This document shows positions 23,972 to 33,872 of a stretch of DNA of 46,425 nucleotides, piece after piece. The stretch's first letter is position 1. Every line of letters starts with the position of its first letter. Where the stretch lies: IMG/VR virus record IMGVR_UViG_3300042450_001601, positions 1 to 46,425 of that record, one strand, 5' to 3'. This DNA is from a virus. The notes below the pieces were generated by a model. That model ran no database searches, had not been told where the DNA came from, and saw only the letters and a list, made by a program, of their open reading frames with translations. The translations under genes were made by a program, and so were the position numbers.

Positions 23972-25258
23972 TTAATTATGGATTATGTTGCCAACAACTA
24001 TTGGACTTGGGTTTATGATCGTTACTGTCGCAGTTGATACACATCCAGATCCGTCTGTTACTGTAACTGTGTACGTACCTGATGGTAGATTTGTTGCTGT
24101 TTGTGTTGTTTGAATTGGTGATGTATTCCATGAATATGTATAAGGTGCGATTCCGTTCGGTACCGCAGTTGCTGTTCCATTGGTACCATTATTACAAGTG
24201 GGGTTTGTAAAAGTTGCTGTAGATGTGCAACAATTTAAAACAGCACCAAAACTATAATTAGGATCACCCAAACAAGCAACACTTGTCCAAGATCCCGTCT
24301 CACCATCAGCAGTTGTATTAATGGAAATGTTTAAGTTAGTTCCCGACGCACAGTTTGGTTTTGTTTTAATTGTCCAACAAAATGTCCAAGTACATGCCCC
24401 TGAAGAGTTATTATCCCCATAGTTATTACCTGCTGTACCTCCTGAATAATTATAATAAAATCCAGGACCTGTGATAGTACTAGTGGCTGAACTTGTATTA
24501 CTATTATACCATGTCCACGTACCACTACCTGAACATGAAGATGCGGGTACCTTTGTTAATGTTGTTAAATCCCAACCATTACCAAATGTCGGAATAATAC
24601 CATGTAACCAATTGGCGGATACTTGTGTATATGTTGTTATCGTATAACAAAATGTTACTGACTGATTAGGTAAATAAGCTCCGTTTATGGGGGATGGTGT
24701 TGATGTAAGACTTGAGGTTTGTAAACAATTATTACAATCGTTTGTACTATTAACGGACATGTTAAAATTACCTGACCCTCCTGAAGTCATTCCACTAACT
24801 TGTATGTAGTATGTTGTTCCAGGAATTAATGGTTGGAAAGTTACGCTATTATTACCAGCAACTGTTCCATTATTATCACAGTTAACCCCTGAGAGAGTTG
24901 AACAATTTGTTCCGATCCATAATGTTATTGATGGACTTTGTAATACAGGAGAGGAACCTGGTGTTATATTTATATTGACTTGAGTTCCTGAAGCCACGAA
25001 TTTATACCACACATCTAATGCGGGTGAGGGTTGATTACCCCCCGTTTGACAACCCAATAAATAGGTATAAGGAGATGGTGATGTCGCATTTATTGTGGTA
25101 CCCACCACATTAACAAAAGAACCAACACCACTTGGACATGCCGAGGGTGTTGGTAATGTTCCTAGATTCTGAGCTCCACCACAATCATCGTTTGCTGGTT
25201 GAGCAAGAGTTAATATTGAATTTAAAATAAAGGATAATACTATTATTAATTTTTTCAT
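23972..25258 (-). CDS. Exported SprB-repeat protein
   Basis: A 428-residue protein. Signal peptide [19 protein letters not shown]; then a PPC-like domain ([46 protein letters not shown]) and a Trp/Cys-rich middle ([28 protein letters not shown]). At residues ~345-415 a SprB-type repeat follows ([46 protein letters not shown]). SprB is the mobile cell-surface adhesin of gliding flavobacteria. There is no C-terminal sorting domain. The ATG overlaps the previous stop (ATGA), so translation is coupled to the 1309-residue protein. Confidence 0.8.
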   Translation of the reverse strand: MKKLIIVLSFILNSILTLAQPANDDCGGAQNLGTLPTPSACPSGVGSFVNVVGTTINATSPSPYTYLLGCQTGGNQPSPALDVWYKFVASGTQVNINITPGSSPVLQSPSITLWIGTNCSTLSGVNCDNNGTVAGNNSVTFQPLIPGTTYYIQVSGMTSGGSGNFNMSVNSTNDCNNCLQTSSLTSTPSPINGAYLPNQSVTFCYTITTYTQVSANWLHGIIPTFGNGWDLTTLTKVPASSCSGSGTWTWYNSNTSSATSTITGPGFYYNYSGGTAGNNYGDNNSSGACTWTFCWTIKTKPNCASGTNLNISINTTADGETGSWTSVACLGDPNYSFGAVLNCCTSTATFTNPTCNNGTNGTATAVPNGIAPYTYSWNTSPIQTTQTATNLPSGTYTVTVTDGSGCVSTATVTIINPSPIVVGNIIHN

Positions 25259-28200
25259 TTCATTATTTTTTCCACAGAACCATCTGTGTATGTTACAACC
25301 ACAATTCCCCTATAGTTTTCATTTACCTCTTGTCCAAGTAAATTTACCATAGATGATATTATTTTACCACCGATTCTATTATCGATAGAAATCATATTAT
25401 ATGTTACTGAATTACCGTCATAGTCTGTCTGAGTTAATTGGTAATAATTTATATCATCCGAGTAGTCTAAATCAAAATACCCGTATGTGTTAATAATATT
25501 TGAATTACCAGCTCCATTAACAAATTGTAACTCTAACCATTCGACAGATCCATTTCTATATATCCCTCTCTCTAATGTGAAATAATCACTGTTCACTTCA
25601 GATGCGGTTTTCCATTCTAATGAATTACCATCAACTGTATTGTGACCCGTAAATGATATTAAACTAATAGGTAATGAAACTGGAGTTGATACTCTAATTT
25701 GGAATGTTCCAGTATTGTCCCCGCTATAATCCCACACTCTAATCCATATAGTTTCACCTGCAGTTCTACCAGTCACCTCTATATATGACATTGAATTTAC
25801 TGATGAACTATCATCATTGTATGTTATATATGTTAATGCTGAAGAGGTACCAGAGTATATCTCTATAACAACATCTGTTAATACCAATGCCGATGTTCTG
25901 ATTTGAAAAGTCCCACCAGAAGGTACAACGACTTTATACCAAACATCACCACCATAATAAGATGGTCCTGTTGGTGTTGGTGCGGTTGTGGATGATGTTG
26001 CTCCGTCATTAGTTCCTGTTATATATGTATCGTTAACAACCAATGTAATTGCTCCTGATGCGTTATCATTTGAGGGTGGTTGAGTTGGTGTTGTTATACA
26101 GATAATGAATGTCCCTCTAGACCCAACTGTCGCAGCATAACTATAAACCCTAACATAATACACATCACCAATAGTTAAATCTGTAAATAAAACTGTTTCT
26201 GGTGATGATGAATAATCATCGACAGCACCCATAGATACTAATGAACTCGTATACCCCTCAACAACTAAATCATTCATAGTCCCTCTAGTCACTGTCATGG
26301 TTAAATTAGTAGCCGTTGCTGTGAATTTATACCATACATCATCATCAGATGTACCAGTCGTTGATGAGAGTGTTTGAGTGGCACCAATACTCGTACCCGT
26401 TGTTGTAGTTGTACAAGTGGTACTCGAATTAATCGTTAAAGATATCGCCCCATCACTATTATCATTTGGCATCAATGTGGTGAATGATGAACCAATCCAT
26501 GTTGAATAAGTTGAGCTACCACAATTTGAACGAACCCAATAATAATATAATGTCGAACCAATTAAACTACTTAAATTGGTTGTTACCACACCTGAACCGA
26601 CAGATCCTGTTGGTGTTGTTGTACCATCGGGAGCGGTTGATGAAGTTGATAAATAATAATCATATCCACCCGATGGTGATGACGATGATGCCGTCCATGA
26701 AATAGTTGCAGTCGTAGTTGTAATCGACGAAGAAACTAATAATGTTGGTTCAGTGCAACTAGGTGATGGTTTAATCACAACATTGTCCATATACATATTA
26801 TAACCATATTCAGAATGGAATTTAAACGCCACATATAAAGTTGCGATATTTCCAGCTCCCGCAGGTAATGTTATTGTTTTTTTGGACCATTCACCCGTAG
26901 CTGAAGCCGAACTTACTTGTCTCGGATAAAAAGTTGATGATGTCCATGTGGTTCCGTTAGTTGACCATTCGACTCTCACCCCTTCATTTAAATATGTTCC
27001 AGTGTTAAATGAACTACCATTATTTTGGTACCAATAAAATTCAACATCAACACTTGCAGTTCCTGTAGTGACGACAGCCGGAGTAATTAATCTTTCTTCT
27101 GAACCACTACTCCCACCTACACTACTATATGAATTGTATTTCACAAAATGAGTACCTTCTTGAGGTGACGCGGCAGTACTAGCGGATGATGTAACATATG
27201 AAATTTTAGTTGCCGATTGGACCGCAGCAATAGATGTTGACCAACACGAAGGTATCGTAGCGGCATTAAATAATTGAGTATATGTTAATGCGACTGACGC
27301 ACATGATGTTGTGAATGTATATGTTGACGACGCAACACTCGAACCACACGCATTTTTAGCTATCACTTTCCATGAATGACTTGTTGACGATGTTAATGTA
27401 GATGGTGTATACGAATTGGTTAATACGTTTGCTGTCGGACTTCCAGGTAATGTTGTTCCGATATACACATCATAACTTGTAGATCCAGCAACTGCGACCC
27501 AAGTTAATGTTGGAGTTAAGCTTACCCCCGTCGATGCTGTAGTTGGAGAGGATAACGTAGGTGTTGCAGGAACTGCACTAATAACAATTGCTGCTGACGA
27601 CGCACTACCCCAACAACCACCTGATGTATATTGAGATCTTATATAATATGTTCCTGATGTTGTTGCAACATATGTACTTGCAAAACTTGTAGTTGCAACT
27701 CCTGTACTCGTTGTTTGCCAATACCATGTTTCCCCAGCAGGTGCCGAACCATTTGCCGTTAACGTCACACCAGGAGATATACATTGTGGTGAATTTGTTG
27801 TCGGTATGCCGGGTGTTGATGGAGAACCAACTATTGTGATTGTAACTTCATTTGAAACCGTAGCTGACCCACAAGTAGGTGTTGATGTACATACTAAATA
27901 ATACGTACCAACCGTTGTGAAATCTGTACCTAATGGTGTATATGAAGATGAGGTTCCTGTCACGTTTGTTATCGCTCCACCTGAAATTGATCGTCTACCC
28001 CATTGTCTTGCGGTGATTGTTCCTCCCCCCGTTTCAACAACAGATACAGATGTTCCATTACTACCTAAACATATTGATTGGGTAGTACTTGATGAAACTA
28101 CTACGGCAGATAGATTAACACCCACATTTCCTGACACCGCAACATTTTTAGTTGTTGCACTCGTACTAACCAATGTTATGTTTCCTGATGGTGTTCCTGT

Positions 28201-29154
28201 TGATGCTGTAGATTGTAATCTGACATATATTGTTGTTGACGCAATTGTACCGGCAGCACCTATCACTAACGCTGACGAACTTGTACCAATACTACTTGCA
28301 AAGGTAGAACTTGTTGACACTTCGAACCCAACTGGGGGTGTTATTGTTATACCAGCTAACATATTAGTTCCCGTTACTGTAAAGTTTTGAATACTAGACG
28401 CAGTACCTGAACACGATGAAAACGCCGATAATGTAGAAACCGATGGCGTTATAATTGGAGATCTCCTCCAACTAAAGGTTGTTCCTGAAGCAGGTTTTGA
28501 AGTACTAACATAATTTACGGTTGAGTTATTCGCAGAACCGGCGGATGTATTATTAAGCCAACCCGTACTACCGGTTTTAGTTCTGTTATTAAAATCTGTA
28601 GCCGCAGAACCTCTTAAACCTACTTGAATAACTGATGATGTGGATGTCCCCGTATTTGACCCATATATTATATCTATAGCATTAGTTGTCTCATATAATC
28701 TAATTTGACAGTTCATGGCGTCTGCTTGCCACGCTGAACCAGTCCATCTATCAACACTTGACCATTGACAAACATATATTCTATTTGGTGATGTTCCCAA
28801 AACTTCTGATCTACATATTGATCTCAAATCAAACGCAAAAGCTGAAATAGCAAGGTTTGTACCCCCTGATGACAATGGTGTATATTGAGTTGTTGATGGG
28901 GCATTAGACCCTAATACAAGAAAACCATTTGTACTTGGTCTTGCCACAGTATATCCAGTTCCATTATAAGTAAATGTAAACGGTATTGTAAAACTATAAT
29001 TTGCGTTATCTGTTTGAGTAGCATTGTGTGCGGTACCACTGGTGATGGCGGTATAAGTTCCAGTACTTTGTGAAAATGTGTAGTTGGTTGCAACTTGTGA
29101 GTGGGACAAACCAAATGCCCATAAAAAAGTGATAATAAATAGTATTTTTTTCAT
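25255..29154 (-). CDS. Giant exported adhesin-like protein with T9SS type A sorting domain
   Basis: The ATG at 29154 is preferred over 29184 because it places MKK directly before the signal peptide [19 protein letters not shown], giving ~1299 residues. It has a beta-sandwich ([20 protein letters not shown]), Bacteroidota Ig repeats, FN3-like domains ([20 protein letters not shown]), a MAM/cleaved-adhesin-like sandwich ([20 protein letters not shown]) and two PPC-like domains ([22 protein letters not shown]). The C-terminus is a type A T9SS signal: [40 protein letters not shown] and [17 protein letters not shown]. It is Thr/Ser-rich and probably surface-exposed. Confidence 0.85.
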   Translation of the reverse strand: MKKILFIITFLWAFGLSHSQVATNYTFSQSTGTYTAITSGTAHNATQTDNANYSFTIPFTFTYNGTGYTVARPSTNGFLVLGSNAPSTTQYTPLSSGGTNLAISAFAFDLRSICRSEVLGTSPNRIYVCQWSSVDRWTGSAWQADAMNCQIRLYETTNAIDIIYGSNTGTSTSSVIQVGLRGSAATDFNNRTKTGSTGWLNNTSAGSANNSTVNYVSTSKPASGTTFSWRRSPIITPSVSTLSAFSSCSGTASSIQNFTVTGTNMLAGITITPPVGFEVSTSSTFASSIGTSSSALVIGAAGTIASTTIYVRLQSTASTGTPSGNITLVSTSATTKNVAVSGNVGVNLSAVVVSSSTTQSICLGSNGTSVSVVETGGGTITARQWGRRSISGGAITNVTGTSSSYTPLGTDFTTVGTYYLVCTSTPTCGSATVSNEVTITIVGSPSTPGIPTTNSPQCISPGVTLTANGSAPAGETWYWQTTSTGVATTSFASTYVATTSGTYYIRSQYTSGGCWGSASSAAIVISAVPATPTLSSPTTASTGVSLTPTLTWVAVAGSTSYDVYIGTTLPGSPTANVLTNSYTPSTLTSSTSHSWKVIAKNACGSSVASSTYTFTTSCASVALTYTQLFNAATIPSCWSTSIAAVQSATKISYVTSSASTAASPQEGTHFVKYNSYSSVGGSSGSEERLITPAVVTTGTASVDVEFYWYQNNGSSFNTGTYLNEGVRVEWSTNGTTWTSSTFYPRQVSSASATGEWSKKTITLPAGAGNIATLYVAFKFHSEYGYNMYMDNVVIKPSPSCTEPTLLVSSSITTTTATISWTASSSSPSGGYDYYLSTSSTAPDGTTTPTGSVGSGVVTTNLSSLIGSTLYYYWVRSNCGSSTYSTWIGSSFTTLMPNDNSDGAISLTINSSTTCTTTTTGTSIGATQTLSSTTGTSDDDVWYKFTATATNLTMTVTRGTMNDLVVEGYTSSLVSMGAVDDYSSSPETVLFTDLTIGDVYYVRVYSYAATVGSRGTFIICITTPTQPPSNDNASGAITLVVNDTYITGTNDGATSSTTAPTPTGPSYYGGDVWYKVVVPSGGTFQIRTSALVLTDVVIEIYSGTSSALTYITYNDDSSSVNSMSYIEVTGRTAGETIWIRVWDYSGDNTGTFQIRVSTPVSLPISLISFTGHNTVDGNSLEWKTASEVNSDYFTLERGIYRNGSVEWLELQFVNGAGNSNIINTYGYFDLDYSDDINYYQLTQTDYDGNSVTYNMISIDNRIGGKIISSMVNLLGQEVNENYRGIVVVTYTDGSVEKIMK

Positions 29155-29169
29155 GACATGTATTTTACT

Positions 29170-29176
29170 ATAAATA
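29170..29176 (-). promoter_or_regulatory. TATTTAT box for the T9SS cassette
   Basis: It lies 15 bases before the 29154 start and is the only box for the four-gene unit. This places the host-like genes under the phage's own late-type control. Confidence 0.6.
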
Positions 29177-29267
29177 TACATCAATAAAACAATAATATAA
29201 TGAAAAAACTATATGAATGTATAAATACCCCCTTCTAGTTATTATTTATGAATAATTGATAGATAAA

Positions 29268-29954
29268 CTATAGTATCTTATTAGACTTTCTTATGTTTTC
29301 TTCCCCCCACATAGGTTGAAGGTTATCTAAACACCAACATTCCATAAAATTACTATCCCCCATTTCAGAAATATTAAACGATGAAATGGGTCTAATGTGA
29401 TCAACATGCCACTCACCATAGTTGTCCCACGTCATACCCTCAGTGAATTGAACCTCTAAATGGTTTATTAATTGTTCAGGTGTGTATTTTAATACATCAA
29501 AATAATGTTTGTTCTTTTCTACATTACTCTCCTTTAATACCTGATATATTGCAGTTCTGAAATAAGAGATTAATTTATAGGTGGGGTTAGTGTCTCTAAG
29601 ATGTTGTTGATAATCTCGTTTTGTTTTTCTGATTTTATCTATGTTTTTTTCTCTCCATTTTTTTTGATACTCGTTTAGGTGGTTCCTATTTTCTTCAGAC
29701 CATTTTTTGTGGTTTTCACTTTTTCGTTCCTTCGTTTCGGGTTTTGAATTGTATTTTTTCATCGCAACTTCTCTACCACCAATATTTCTTCTACCTGATG
29801 GACCCATCTTAACACCGTTCTCTTTTAGTATTCTTAATATTTGTTGCTTGTTTAATCCTAATTTTTCTGATATTGTTTGACTCCCAATCAAATCCTCGTT
29901 ATACATCTTAAGAATAACATCTATTTCTTTTTGTGATGGAATATATTTCTTCAT
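29268..29954 (-). CDS. HNH homing endonuclease
   Basis: The start at 29954 (MKKYIPSQKEIDVILKMYNE) is preferred over 29981 because the extra residues overlap the promoter box. The N-terminal ~55 residues carry a helix-turn-helix (SQTISEKLGLNKQQILRILK), followed by a long basic coiled segment. The C-terminal nuclease shows GEWHVDHIRPISSFNIS and WCLDNLQPMWGEENIRKSNK, the HNH core (His-Asp-His, Asn, Asn-Lys). It is a free-standing mobile gene just downstream of the major capsid gene. Confidence 0.85.
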   Translation of the reverse strand: MKKYIPSQKEIDVILKMYNEDLIGSQTISEKLGLNKQQILRILKENGVKMGPSGRRNIGGREVAMKKYNSKPETKERKSENHKKWSEENRNHLNEYQKKWREKNIDKIRKTKRDYQQHLRDTNPTYKLISYFRTAIYQVLKESNVEKNKHYFDVLKYTPEQLINHLEVQFTEGMTWDNYGEWHVDHIRPISSFNISEMGDSNFMECWCLDNLQPMWGEENIRKSNKIL

Positions 29955-29958
29955 AATT

Positions 29959-29965
29959 ATAAATA
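29959..29965 (-). promoter_or_regulatory. TATTTAT box before the HNH gene
   Basis: Only 4 bases separate it from the ATG at 29954, the same tight spacing as at the other free-standing homing gene. Confidence 0.5.
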
Positions 29966-30011
29966 TACAACATTCTACCAAAAAATCAATTGTTATTTAA
30001 TTTAAATAAAA

Positions 30012-30035
30012 AAAGGGACAATAAATTGCCCCTTT
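30012..30035 (-). terminator. Terminator after the major capsid gene
   Basis: AAAGGGACAA and TTGCCCCTTT form a 10-bp stem (one G-T pair) with a 4-base loop. On the minus strand it is followed by a T-rich run. It lies 26 bases after the capsid stop. Confidence 0.75.
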
Positions 30036-30060
30036 TGAGTGTAATACTTTAAGATTTTGA

Positions 30061-31950
30061 TTATCTCAATTCTCTTAAATCGAATGTTCTAACACCATCA
30101 ACGGTAATGCGGCCATAAAACCTGTTGTTCACCATTTTTTTCGCGTATCTTGTCATTATACCTTTAATCGGTGTAAAGTTGAACGGATTGTACATTGTAG
30201 GTGTTAATTGTAATGGTACGTATGGTGCGTAGATGTAACCTGTGTCTAACAATGACGTTCCTTTGTGTCCAATCAAAACTTGGTTTGGTGGGAAGTAAGG
30301 GTCACGGAAAACTTGGTAACGACCAGCTAATGTTCCAACTCTTTCAATACCCATGTTATATTGGTCTTGTTCAGGAGAAGCATTAGATACGTGGAAGTAT
30401 TCTAAATCGTCAAAGATAGCAGAAACCTCAGAAGAAACAACGATCCAGTTAGCCCCACCTCTTAAAGTAGATTTGTGGATTTGTGCTGACAACTGATTGA
30501 TTGCTGTAATCAATGTTTGATTCCAATCTTTTTGAGTGTAGTTAGTTGTAGCAGAAATTCTTCTCCAACCATTGTAATCCCAACGTAAGTTCCATGCTGC
30601 ACCTTTACGTAAATCTCTAAGGATTTCACGATCGATTTCAGCAGCAACTTGTTCAGACAATAAAGCTGTTAATTCAGCTTCAGCATCGATGTTATGGAAT
30701 GCACTAACATCTTGAGCTAACTCAGGAGACCATTGTGCTCTTAATTTTCTTTCAGTAACAGATACTGTAACAGAATCCAATTCGAAAGAAACCTCACCGA
30801 TTTTATCTTCGAATTCCATTTCTTTGTAACGTCTGAATACTGCTGTAAATGCAGTAGGATCAACATCAGCACCAAGAGTAGTTCCTGTGTAACCATCTAA
30901 AGTAGAAGAACCACAATCAGCACATGCTGGACATGATAAATCAACTTCTAAATAGATACAACCTGTTGGTGAACAGATGTCATTGTATTGACCACCATTA
31001 CCATTAGATGGCCATGTTGTTTGAGCCATACTGTTTAATCCTGATACAATTCCTTGACCGTATTGTTGAGTAACAACTCTGAACAATAATGAATTTGGTT
31101 GGTGAGCCGCGTTAAAAGCGTTTTGACATTCAGTTGACGCAGTACTTGCAGACCATGTAGAGTCATTATAAGCTCCGTTAGCGAAAATTCTTAAATCAGA
31201 TAAGAAAGTTTCAGAATCATATTCGTTACCATCAGGTCCGATTAATTTTCCTGTACCTACATTTGCAAATCCACACATTTTAATAATTACTTTTCTAACG
31301 TTTTGGTCGTTTAATTCACCATCTAAGTCAGCTAAAGCACCATTACTCCAAACTTGGATATCTGTACCAACAGTAACTGCTGACCATTGTCCTTTAGAGT
31401 AATCGAATAAACCTGGAGGGTCTAATTGTCCTTCATTTCCTTCATAAAATAAATCGTAAAGATTTTTCTTACCGTAAGTTGAAGAAGTACCATAACCAAC
31501 ACCAGCTTGTCCTTGTGCTGCAGTTAAACCATCAACCGCACCGATTGGTCCGTAATGTTCACCTGATGTACCATCGTAATCATTAGCTGGTGTTTGAGCA
31601 GTTCCTCCATCATACCCTTGAATTTTAGGTACGAAGTAGAACAATTTACCGATAGGTAAGTTCATTGCTTGTACAGATACGATTTCATTCGCTAATAATT
31701 TAGAGAATACACGTCTAACGATAGGGAAAACTACAGTTTCAAATGAACCTGAAGAACCTTCTGAAGTCGCTTCGTTTATTAAGTGAGACGCTTGATTCTC
31801 ATATAACTGAGCTACGTTCTCTTTTAGGTGACCTTTAAGGCCTTCTAGGAATCCTAATTTATCCCATTTGTTAATAGTATCTTCTTTAATAACTTTAAGG
31901 TGTTTTAACCCTATGTTACCAACAAGACCTGATTCTAATAATGCTCCCAT
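30061..31950 (-). CDS. 23: Major capsid protein (gp23-like)
   Basis: A 629-residue protein of the T4 gp23 family. The N-terminal ~60 residues form a helical propeptide ending HLINE, followed by ATSEGSSGSF, a prohead-protease site like T4's cleavage after Glu65. Then come VVFPIVRRVFSKLLANEIVS and VQAMNLPIGKLFYFVPKIQG, the gp23 N-arm pattern ('vR...p.lia.divgvqpm..ptG'). The C-terminal part has ISATTNYTQKDWNQTLITAI and WIVVSSEVSAIFDDLEYF. It is about 100 residues longer than T4 gp23, including a Cys-rich insertion (LSCPACADCGSS). It ends the head operon; the leader is A/C-rich with no Shine-Dalgarno. Confidence 0.9.
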   Translation of the reverse strand: MGALLESGLVGNIGLKHLKVIKEDTINKWDKLGFLEGLKGHLKENVAQLYENQASHLINEATSEGSSGSFETVVFPIVRRVFSKLLANEIVSVQAMNLPIGKLFYFVPKIQGYDGGTAQTPANDYDGTSGEHYGPIGAVDGLTAAQGQAGVGYGTSSTYGKKNLYDLFYEGNEGQLDPPGLFDYSKGQWSAVTVGTDIQVWSNGALADLDGELNDQNVRKVIIKMCGFANVGTGKLIGPDGNEYDSETFLSDLRIFANGAYNDSTWSASTASTECQNAFNAAHQPNSLLFRVVTQQYGQGIVSGLNSMAQTTWPSNGNGGQYNDICSPTGCIYLEVDLSCPACADCGSSTLDGYTGTTLGADVDPTAFTAVFRRYKEMEFEDKIGEVSFELDSVTVSVTERKLRAQWSPELAQDVSAFHNIDAEAELTALLSEQVAAEIDREILRDLRKGAAWNLRWDYNGWRRISATTNYTQKDWNQTLITAINQLSAQIHKSTLRGGANWIVVSSEVSAIFDDLEYFHVSNASPEQDQYNMGIERVGTLAGRYQVFRDPYFPPNQVLIGHKGTSLLDTGYIYAPYVPLQLTPTMYNPFNFTPIKGIMTRYAKKMVNNRFYGRITVDGVRTFDLRELR

Positions 31951-31991
31951 TTTAATTTGTTTTTGTTTTGTTTTTTGTTTATTTTTATTTT

Positions 31992-33476
31992 TTATTTCAT
32001 TTTAGACATTAAGTCTTTCATTCTAAGGAATTGAGGATTTTCATAAGTTTTGTTCTCAATTAAGTTAATTGCTGAACCTGTCGTTGGAGCGTTTTCAATT
32101 TTACGTTCAAATGACTCATTCATTGATTGACTTGTTGTAGGTAAAAGTTCGTCTTTAATGGTTTTGTACAGACCCTTAGATTCTTTGATTGATTCTACAC
32201 CGTCGAATCTTCTTAATATATTGATTTTTTCTTGTTTTGATGTTGAGTGTTCAGTGAACAAACGTGTAGCGTACGCTAGGTTTGAGTTGAAGACTGCAAC
32301 TTCATTCAATTTATTTCTGAAGATATTTAACGCTTTTCTGTATTCTTCGTTCTTTTCTCTAAGAATGTGTAATTCTCTTGTCTCGCTTTCTTTAAGTGCT
32401 ATATTAAATGCTGATCCAGTTCTTGGTTTTGGTAAACCACCTTTTCGACCTGCTCTACTACCAGCTCCTAATGTGCGAACACCTTCTTTGGTTTCTTCTT
32501 TTTTAACTATACTGTTTTTTGGGTTACGAGCCGCTTGTTCTTTATATTCAAATTTAGCTTTACCCGTTCCAACAGATCTTGAACCTAGTTTCATTTTTGT
32601 TTTAAAACCTGTTCCTTGATTTGGATTTTTAGAGTAAGTTTTTACGTTAGGGCCTTTTCCCATTCCAACACCTTTCGGTTTGATGGTTCTTTTACTTAAT
32701 TTAGATTCGTACATATCTCCAAAATCTTCTTCTTCTTCATCAAAGTCTTCTTCTTCTTCGTCATCAAAGTCTTCTTCTTCTTCTTCGTCATCAAATTCAA
32801 TTTCGTACATAACTTCAGTGTCATCATCTTCTTCTTCAGTGTCTGTATCTCCAAAAATTTCTTTAACGATAGTATCGATATCATCGTCATCTTCGAACAT
32901 TTCTTCTGAATCATCATTCATGTTGAATTCTTCTTCTTCGTACATTTCTTTATCTAAACCCTCATAATATTGGTCATCTTCTTCTTCATCCATTTGTCCT
33001 TCAGGATTAAAATCATCATCACTCCACTCGTCTTCGTCACTTTCACCAACAATCATATATTCTTTGTTTGCTTCAGTATCCTTAAGATTAATATTACCCC
33101 CAGCATCTTTTGTTACTACGATATTATCTTCAGGCCCCATCAATTGGAATACACGAAGAACTTCTTCGTCTGATTGTGTTGTTAGGTCAATAGGTTCTTC
33201 TATGTCGTCATCTTCCATGTAACCCATGTCGTCATCTTCCGTATCGTCTTCCTCCGAGTCGTTATCAACATCCGCACCCATGTCACCCATGTCTACATCT
33301 GCATCGTCTTCAATCTCATCTTCAGACTCTTGTTCAAATAGAGATTCTTTTACCAATTCTTTGATTTCTTGCGACATTGTTGAAGCAAGTATTCCTTTTG
33401 CGTTTTCAGCAACCGCTTCTTCCAAATTTTTCATTTGGATGATTGCCTCTTCTACTAATGATTTTTCTTTTGCCAT
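31992..33476 (-). CDS. 22: Prohead scaffold/core protein (gp22-like), extremely acidic
   Basis: A 494-residue protein directly upstream of the capsid gene, where T4 has gene 22. A short helical N-terminus (SLVEEAIIQMKNLEEAVAEN) is followed by about 230 residues that are largely Asp/Glu (for example FDDEEEEEDFDDEEEEDFDE). Next is a Lys/Gly-rich basic linker and then a helical C-terminal part (LREKNEEYRKALNIFRNKLN; LPTTSQSMNESFERKIENAP) of the type seen in T4-like core proteins. Several (I/L)xE sites could be cut by the prohead protease. The family link rests mainly on synteny and architecture. Confidence 0.75.
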   Translation of the reverse strand: MAKEKSLVEEAIIQMKNLEEAVAENAKGILASTMSQEIKELVKESLFEQESEDEIEDDADVDMGDMGADVDNDSEEDDTEDDDMGYMEDDDIEEPIDLTTQSDEEVLRVFQLMGPEDNIVVTKDAGGNINLKDTEANKEYMIVGESDEDEWSDDDFNPEGQMDEEEDDQYYEGLDKEMYEEEEFNMNDDSEEMFEDDDDIDTIVKEIFGDTDTEEEDDDTEVMYEIEFDDEEEEEDFDDEEEEDFDEEEEDFGDMYESKLSKRTIKPKGVGMGKGPNVKTYSKNPNQGTGFKTKMKLGSRSVGTGKAKFEYKEQAARNPKNSIVKKEETKEGVRTLGAGSRAGRKGGLPKPRTGSAFNIALKESETRELHILREKNEEYRKALNIFRNKLNEVAVFNSNLAYATRLFTEHSTSKQEKINILRRFDGVESIKESKGLYKTIKDELLPTTSQSMNESFERKIENAPTTGSAINLIENKTYENPQFLRMKDLMSKMK

Positions 33477-33499
33477 TGTTAGTTTTATTATTTTTATAT

Positions 33500-33506
33500 A
33501 TAAATA
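33500..33506 (-). promoter_or_regulatory. TATTTAT box for scaffold and capsid genes
   Basis: It lies 23 bases before the scaffold start. The capsid gene has no box of its own and probably shares this transcript. Confidence 0.6.
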
Positions 33507-33596
33507 CTATCAAATGCGAAAAAAGTTTAAATTTAAACTAATTCGTATTGATTCACTTATTCCTTAATAAATACTACCTATTTGGTAAAAAATAAA

Positions 33597-33621
33597 AAAG
33601 GAGACCTTTTGGGTCTCCTTT
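33597..33621. terminator. Bidirectional terminator between protease and scaffold units
   Basis: A perfect 10-bp stem, AAAGGAGACC with GGTCTCCTTT, has a 5-base loop with A-rich left and T-rich right flanks. On the minus strand it ends the protease transcript. Confidence 0.8.
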
Positions 33622-33643
33622 TAATTTATTTTTTAATTTTAAT

Positions 33644-33859
33644 TTACTCAATCACTTCATCAATTTTACTTTCCGAAATCGCTGTAATCCTCCAATTTTG
33701 GGTGTAAGCCTCAAAAATCTTAGTTACTTTAGCTTCTACGTCTGTTGGCGTATAACCATTAACTAATTTTTCTTCTCTTAATTTTTTTACTTTTCCTGTC
33801 TCAGAATCAACTGAATCGACTGTAATTTTTGCTACGAAATATTTTTCTCCTTGTTCCAT
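33644..33859 (-). CDS. DUF4494-like small protein
   Basis: A 71-residue protein: KYFVAKITVDSVDSETGKVK, then LREEKLVNGYTPTDVEAKVT and a final WRITAISESKIDEVI. This matches the layout of the DUF4494 family, common in Bacteroidota (Y/W-F-x-x-K strand, 'E.yLV.a.s.teAE..i' helix, 'f.v.aI.k' strand). The function is unknown. It follows the protease gene by 13 bases and precedes the terminator, so it is co-expressed with head maturation. Confidence 0.6.
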   Translation of the reverse strand: MEQGEKYFVAKITVDSVDSETGKVKKLREEKLVNGYTPTDVEAKVTKIFEAYTQNWRITAISESKIDEVIE

Positions 33860-33872
33860 ATATAATTTTTTT

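Noticed and set aside
27917-28390. 157-codon plus-strand open frame
   Set aside because: It lies wholly inside the 1299-residue adhesin on the other strand, in a repetitive Ser/Thr/Val-rich region. Its translation is low-complexity Val/Pro/Asp typical of an antisense shadow.
22600-29300. Idea that the adhesin cassette is contaminating host DNA in a chimeric assembly
   Set aside because: Not fully excluded, but base composition and gene spacing are continuous with the phage genes. A TATTTAT box precedes the cassette, and a phage-type homing gene and the capsid gene lie within 1 kb. Read coverage would decide.
29268-29981. Start of the HNH gene at 29981 and of the giant adhesin at 29184
   Set aside because: Both longer versions would run through the TATTTAT boxes (29959-29965; 29170-29176) and add residues before an evident MKK start, in the adhesin's case displacing the signal peptide.
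32158-33567. Several plus-strand open frames rich in Ser or Phe (e.g. 32680-32967, 33226-33567)
   Set aside because: They are antisense to the Asp/Glu-rich scaffold gene; GAT/GAA codons read in reverse as poly-Ser/Phe. No start signals support them.
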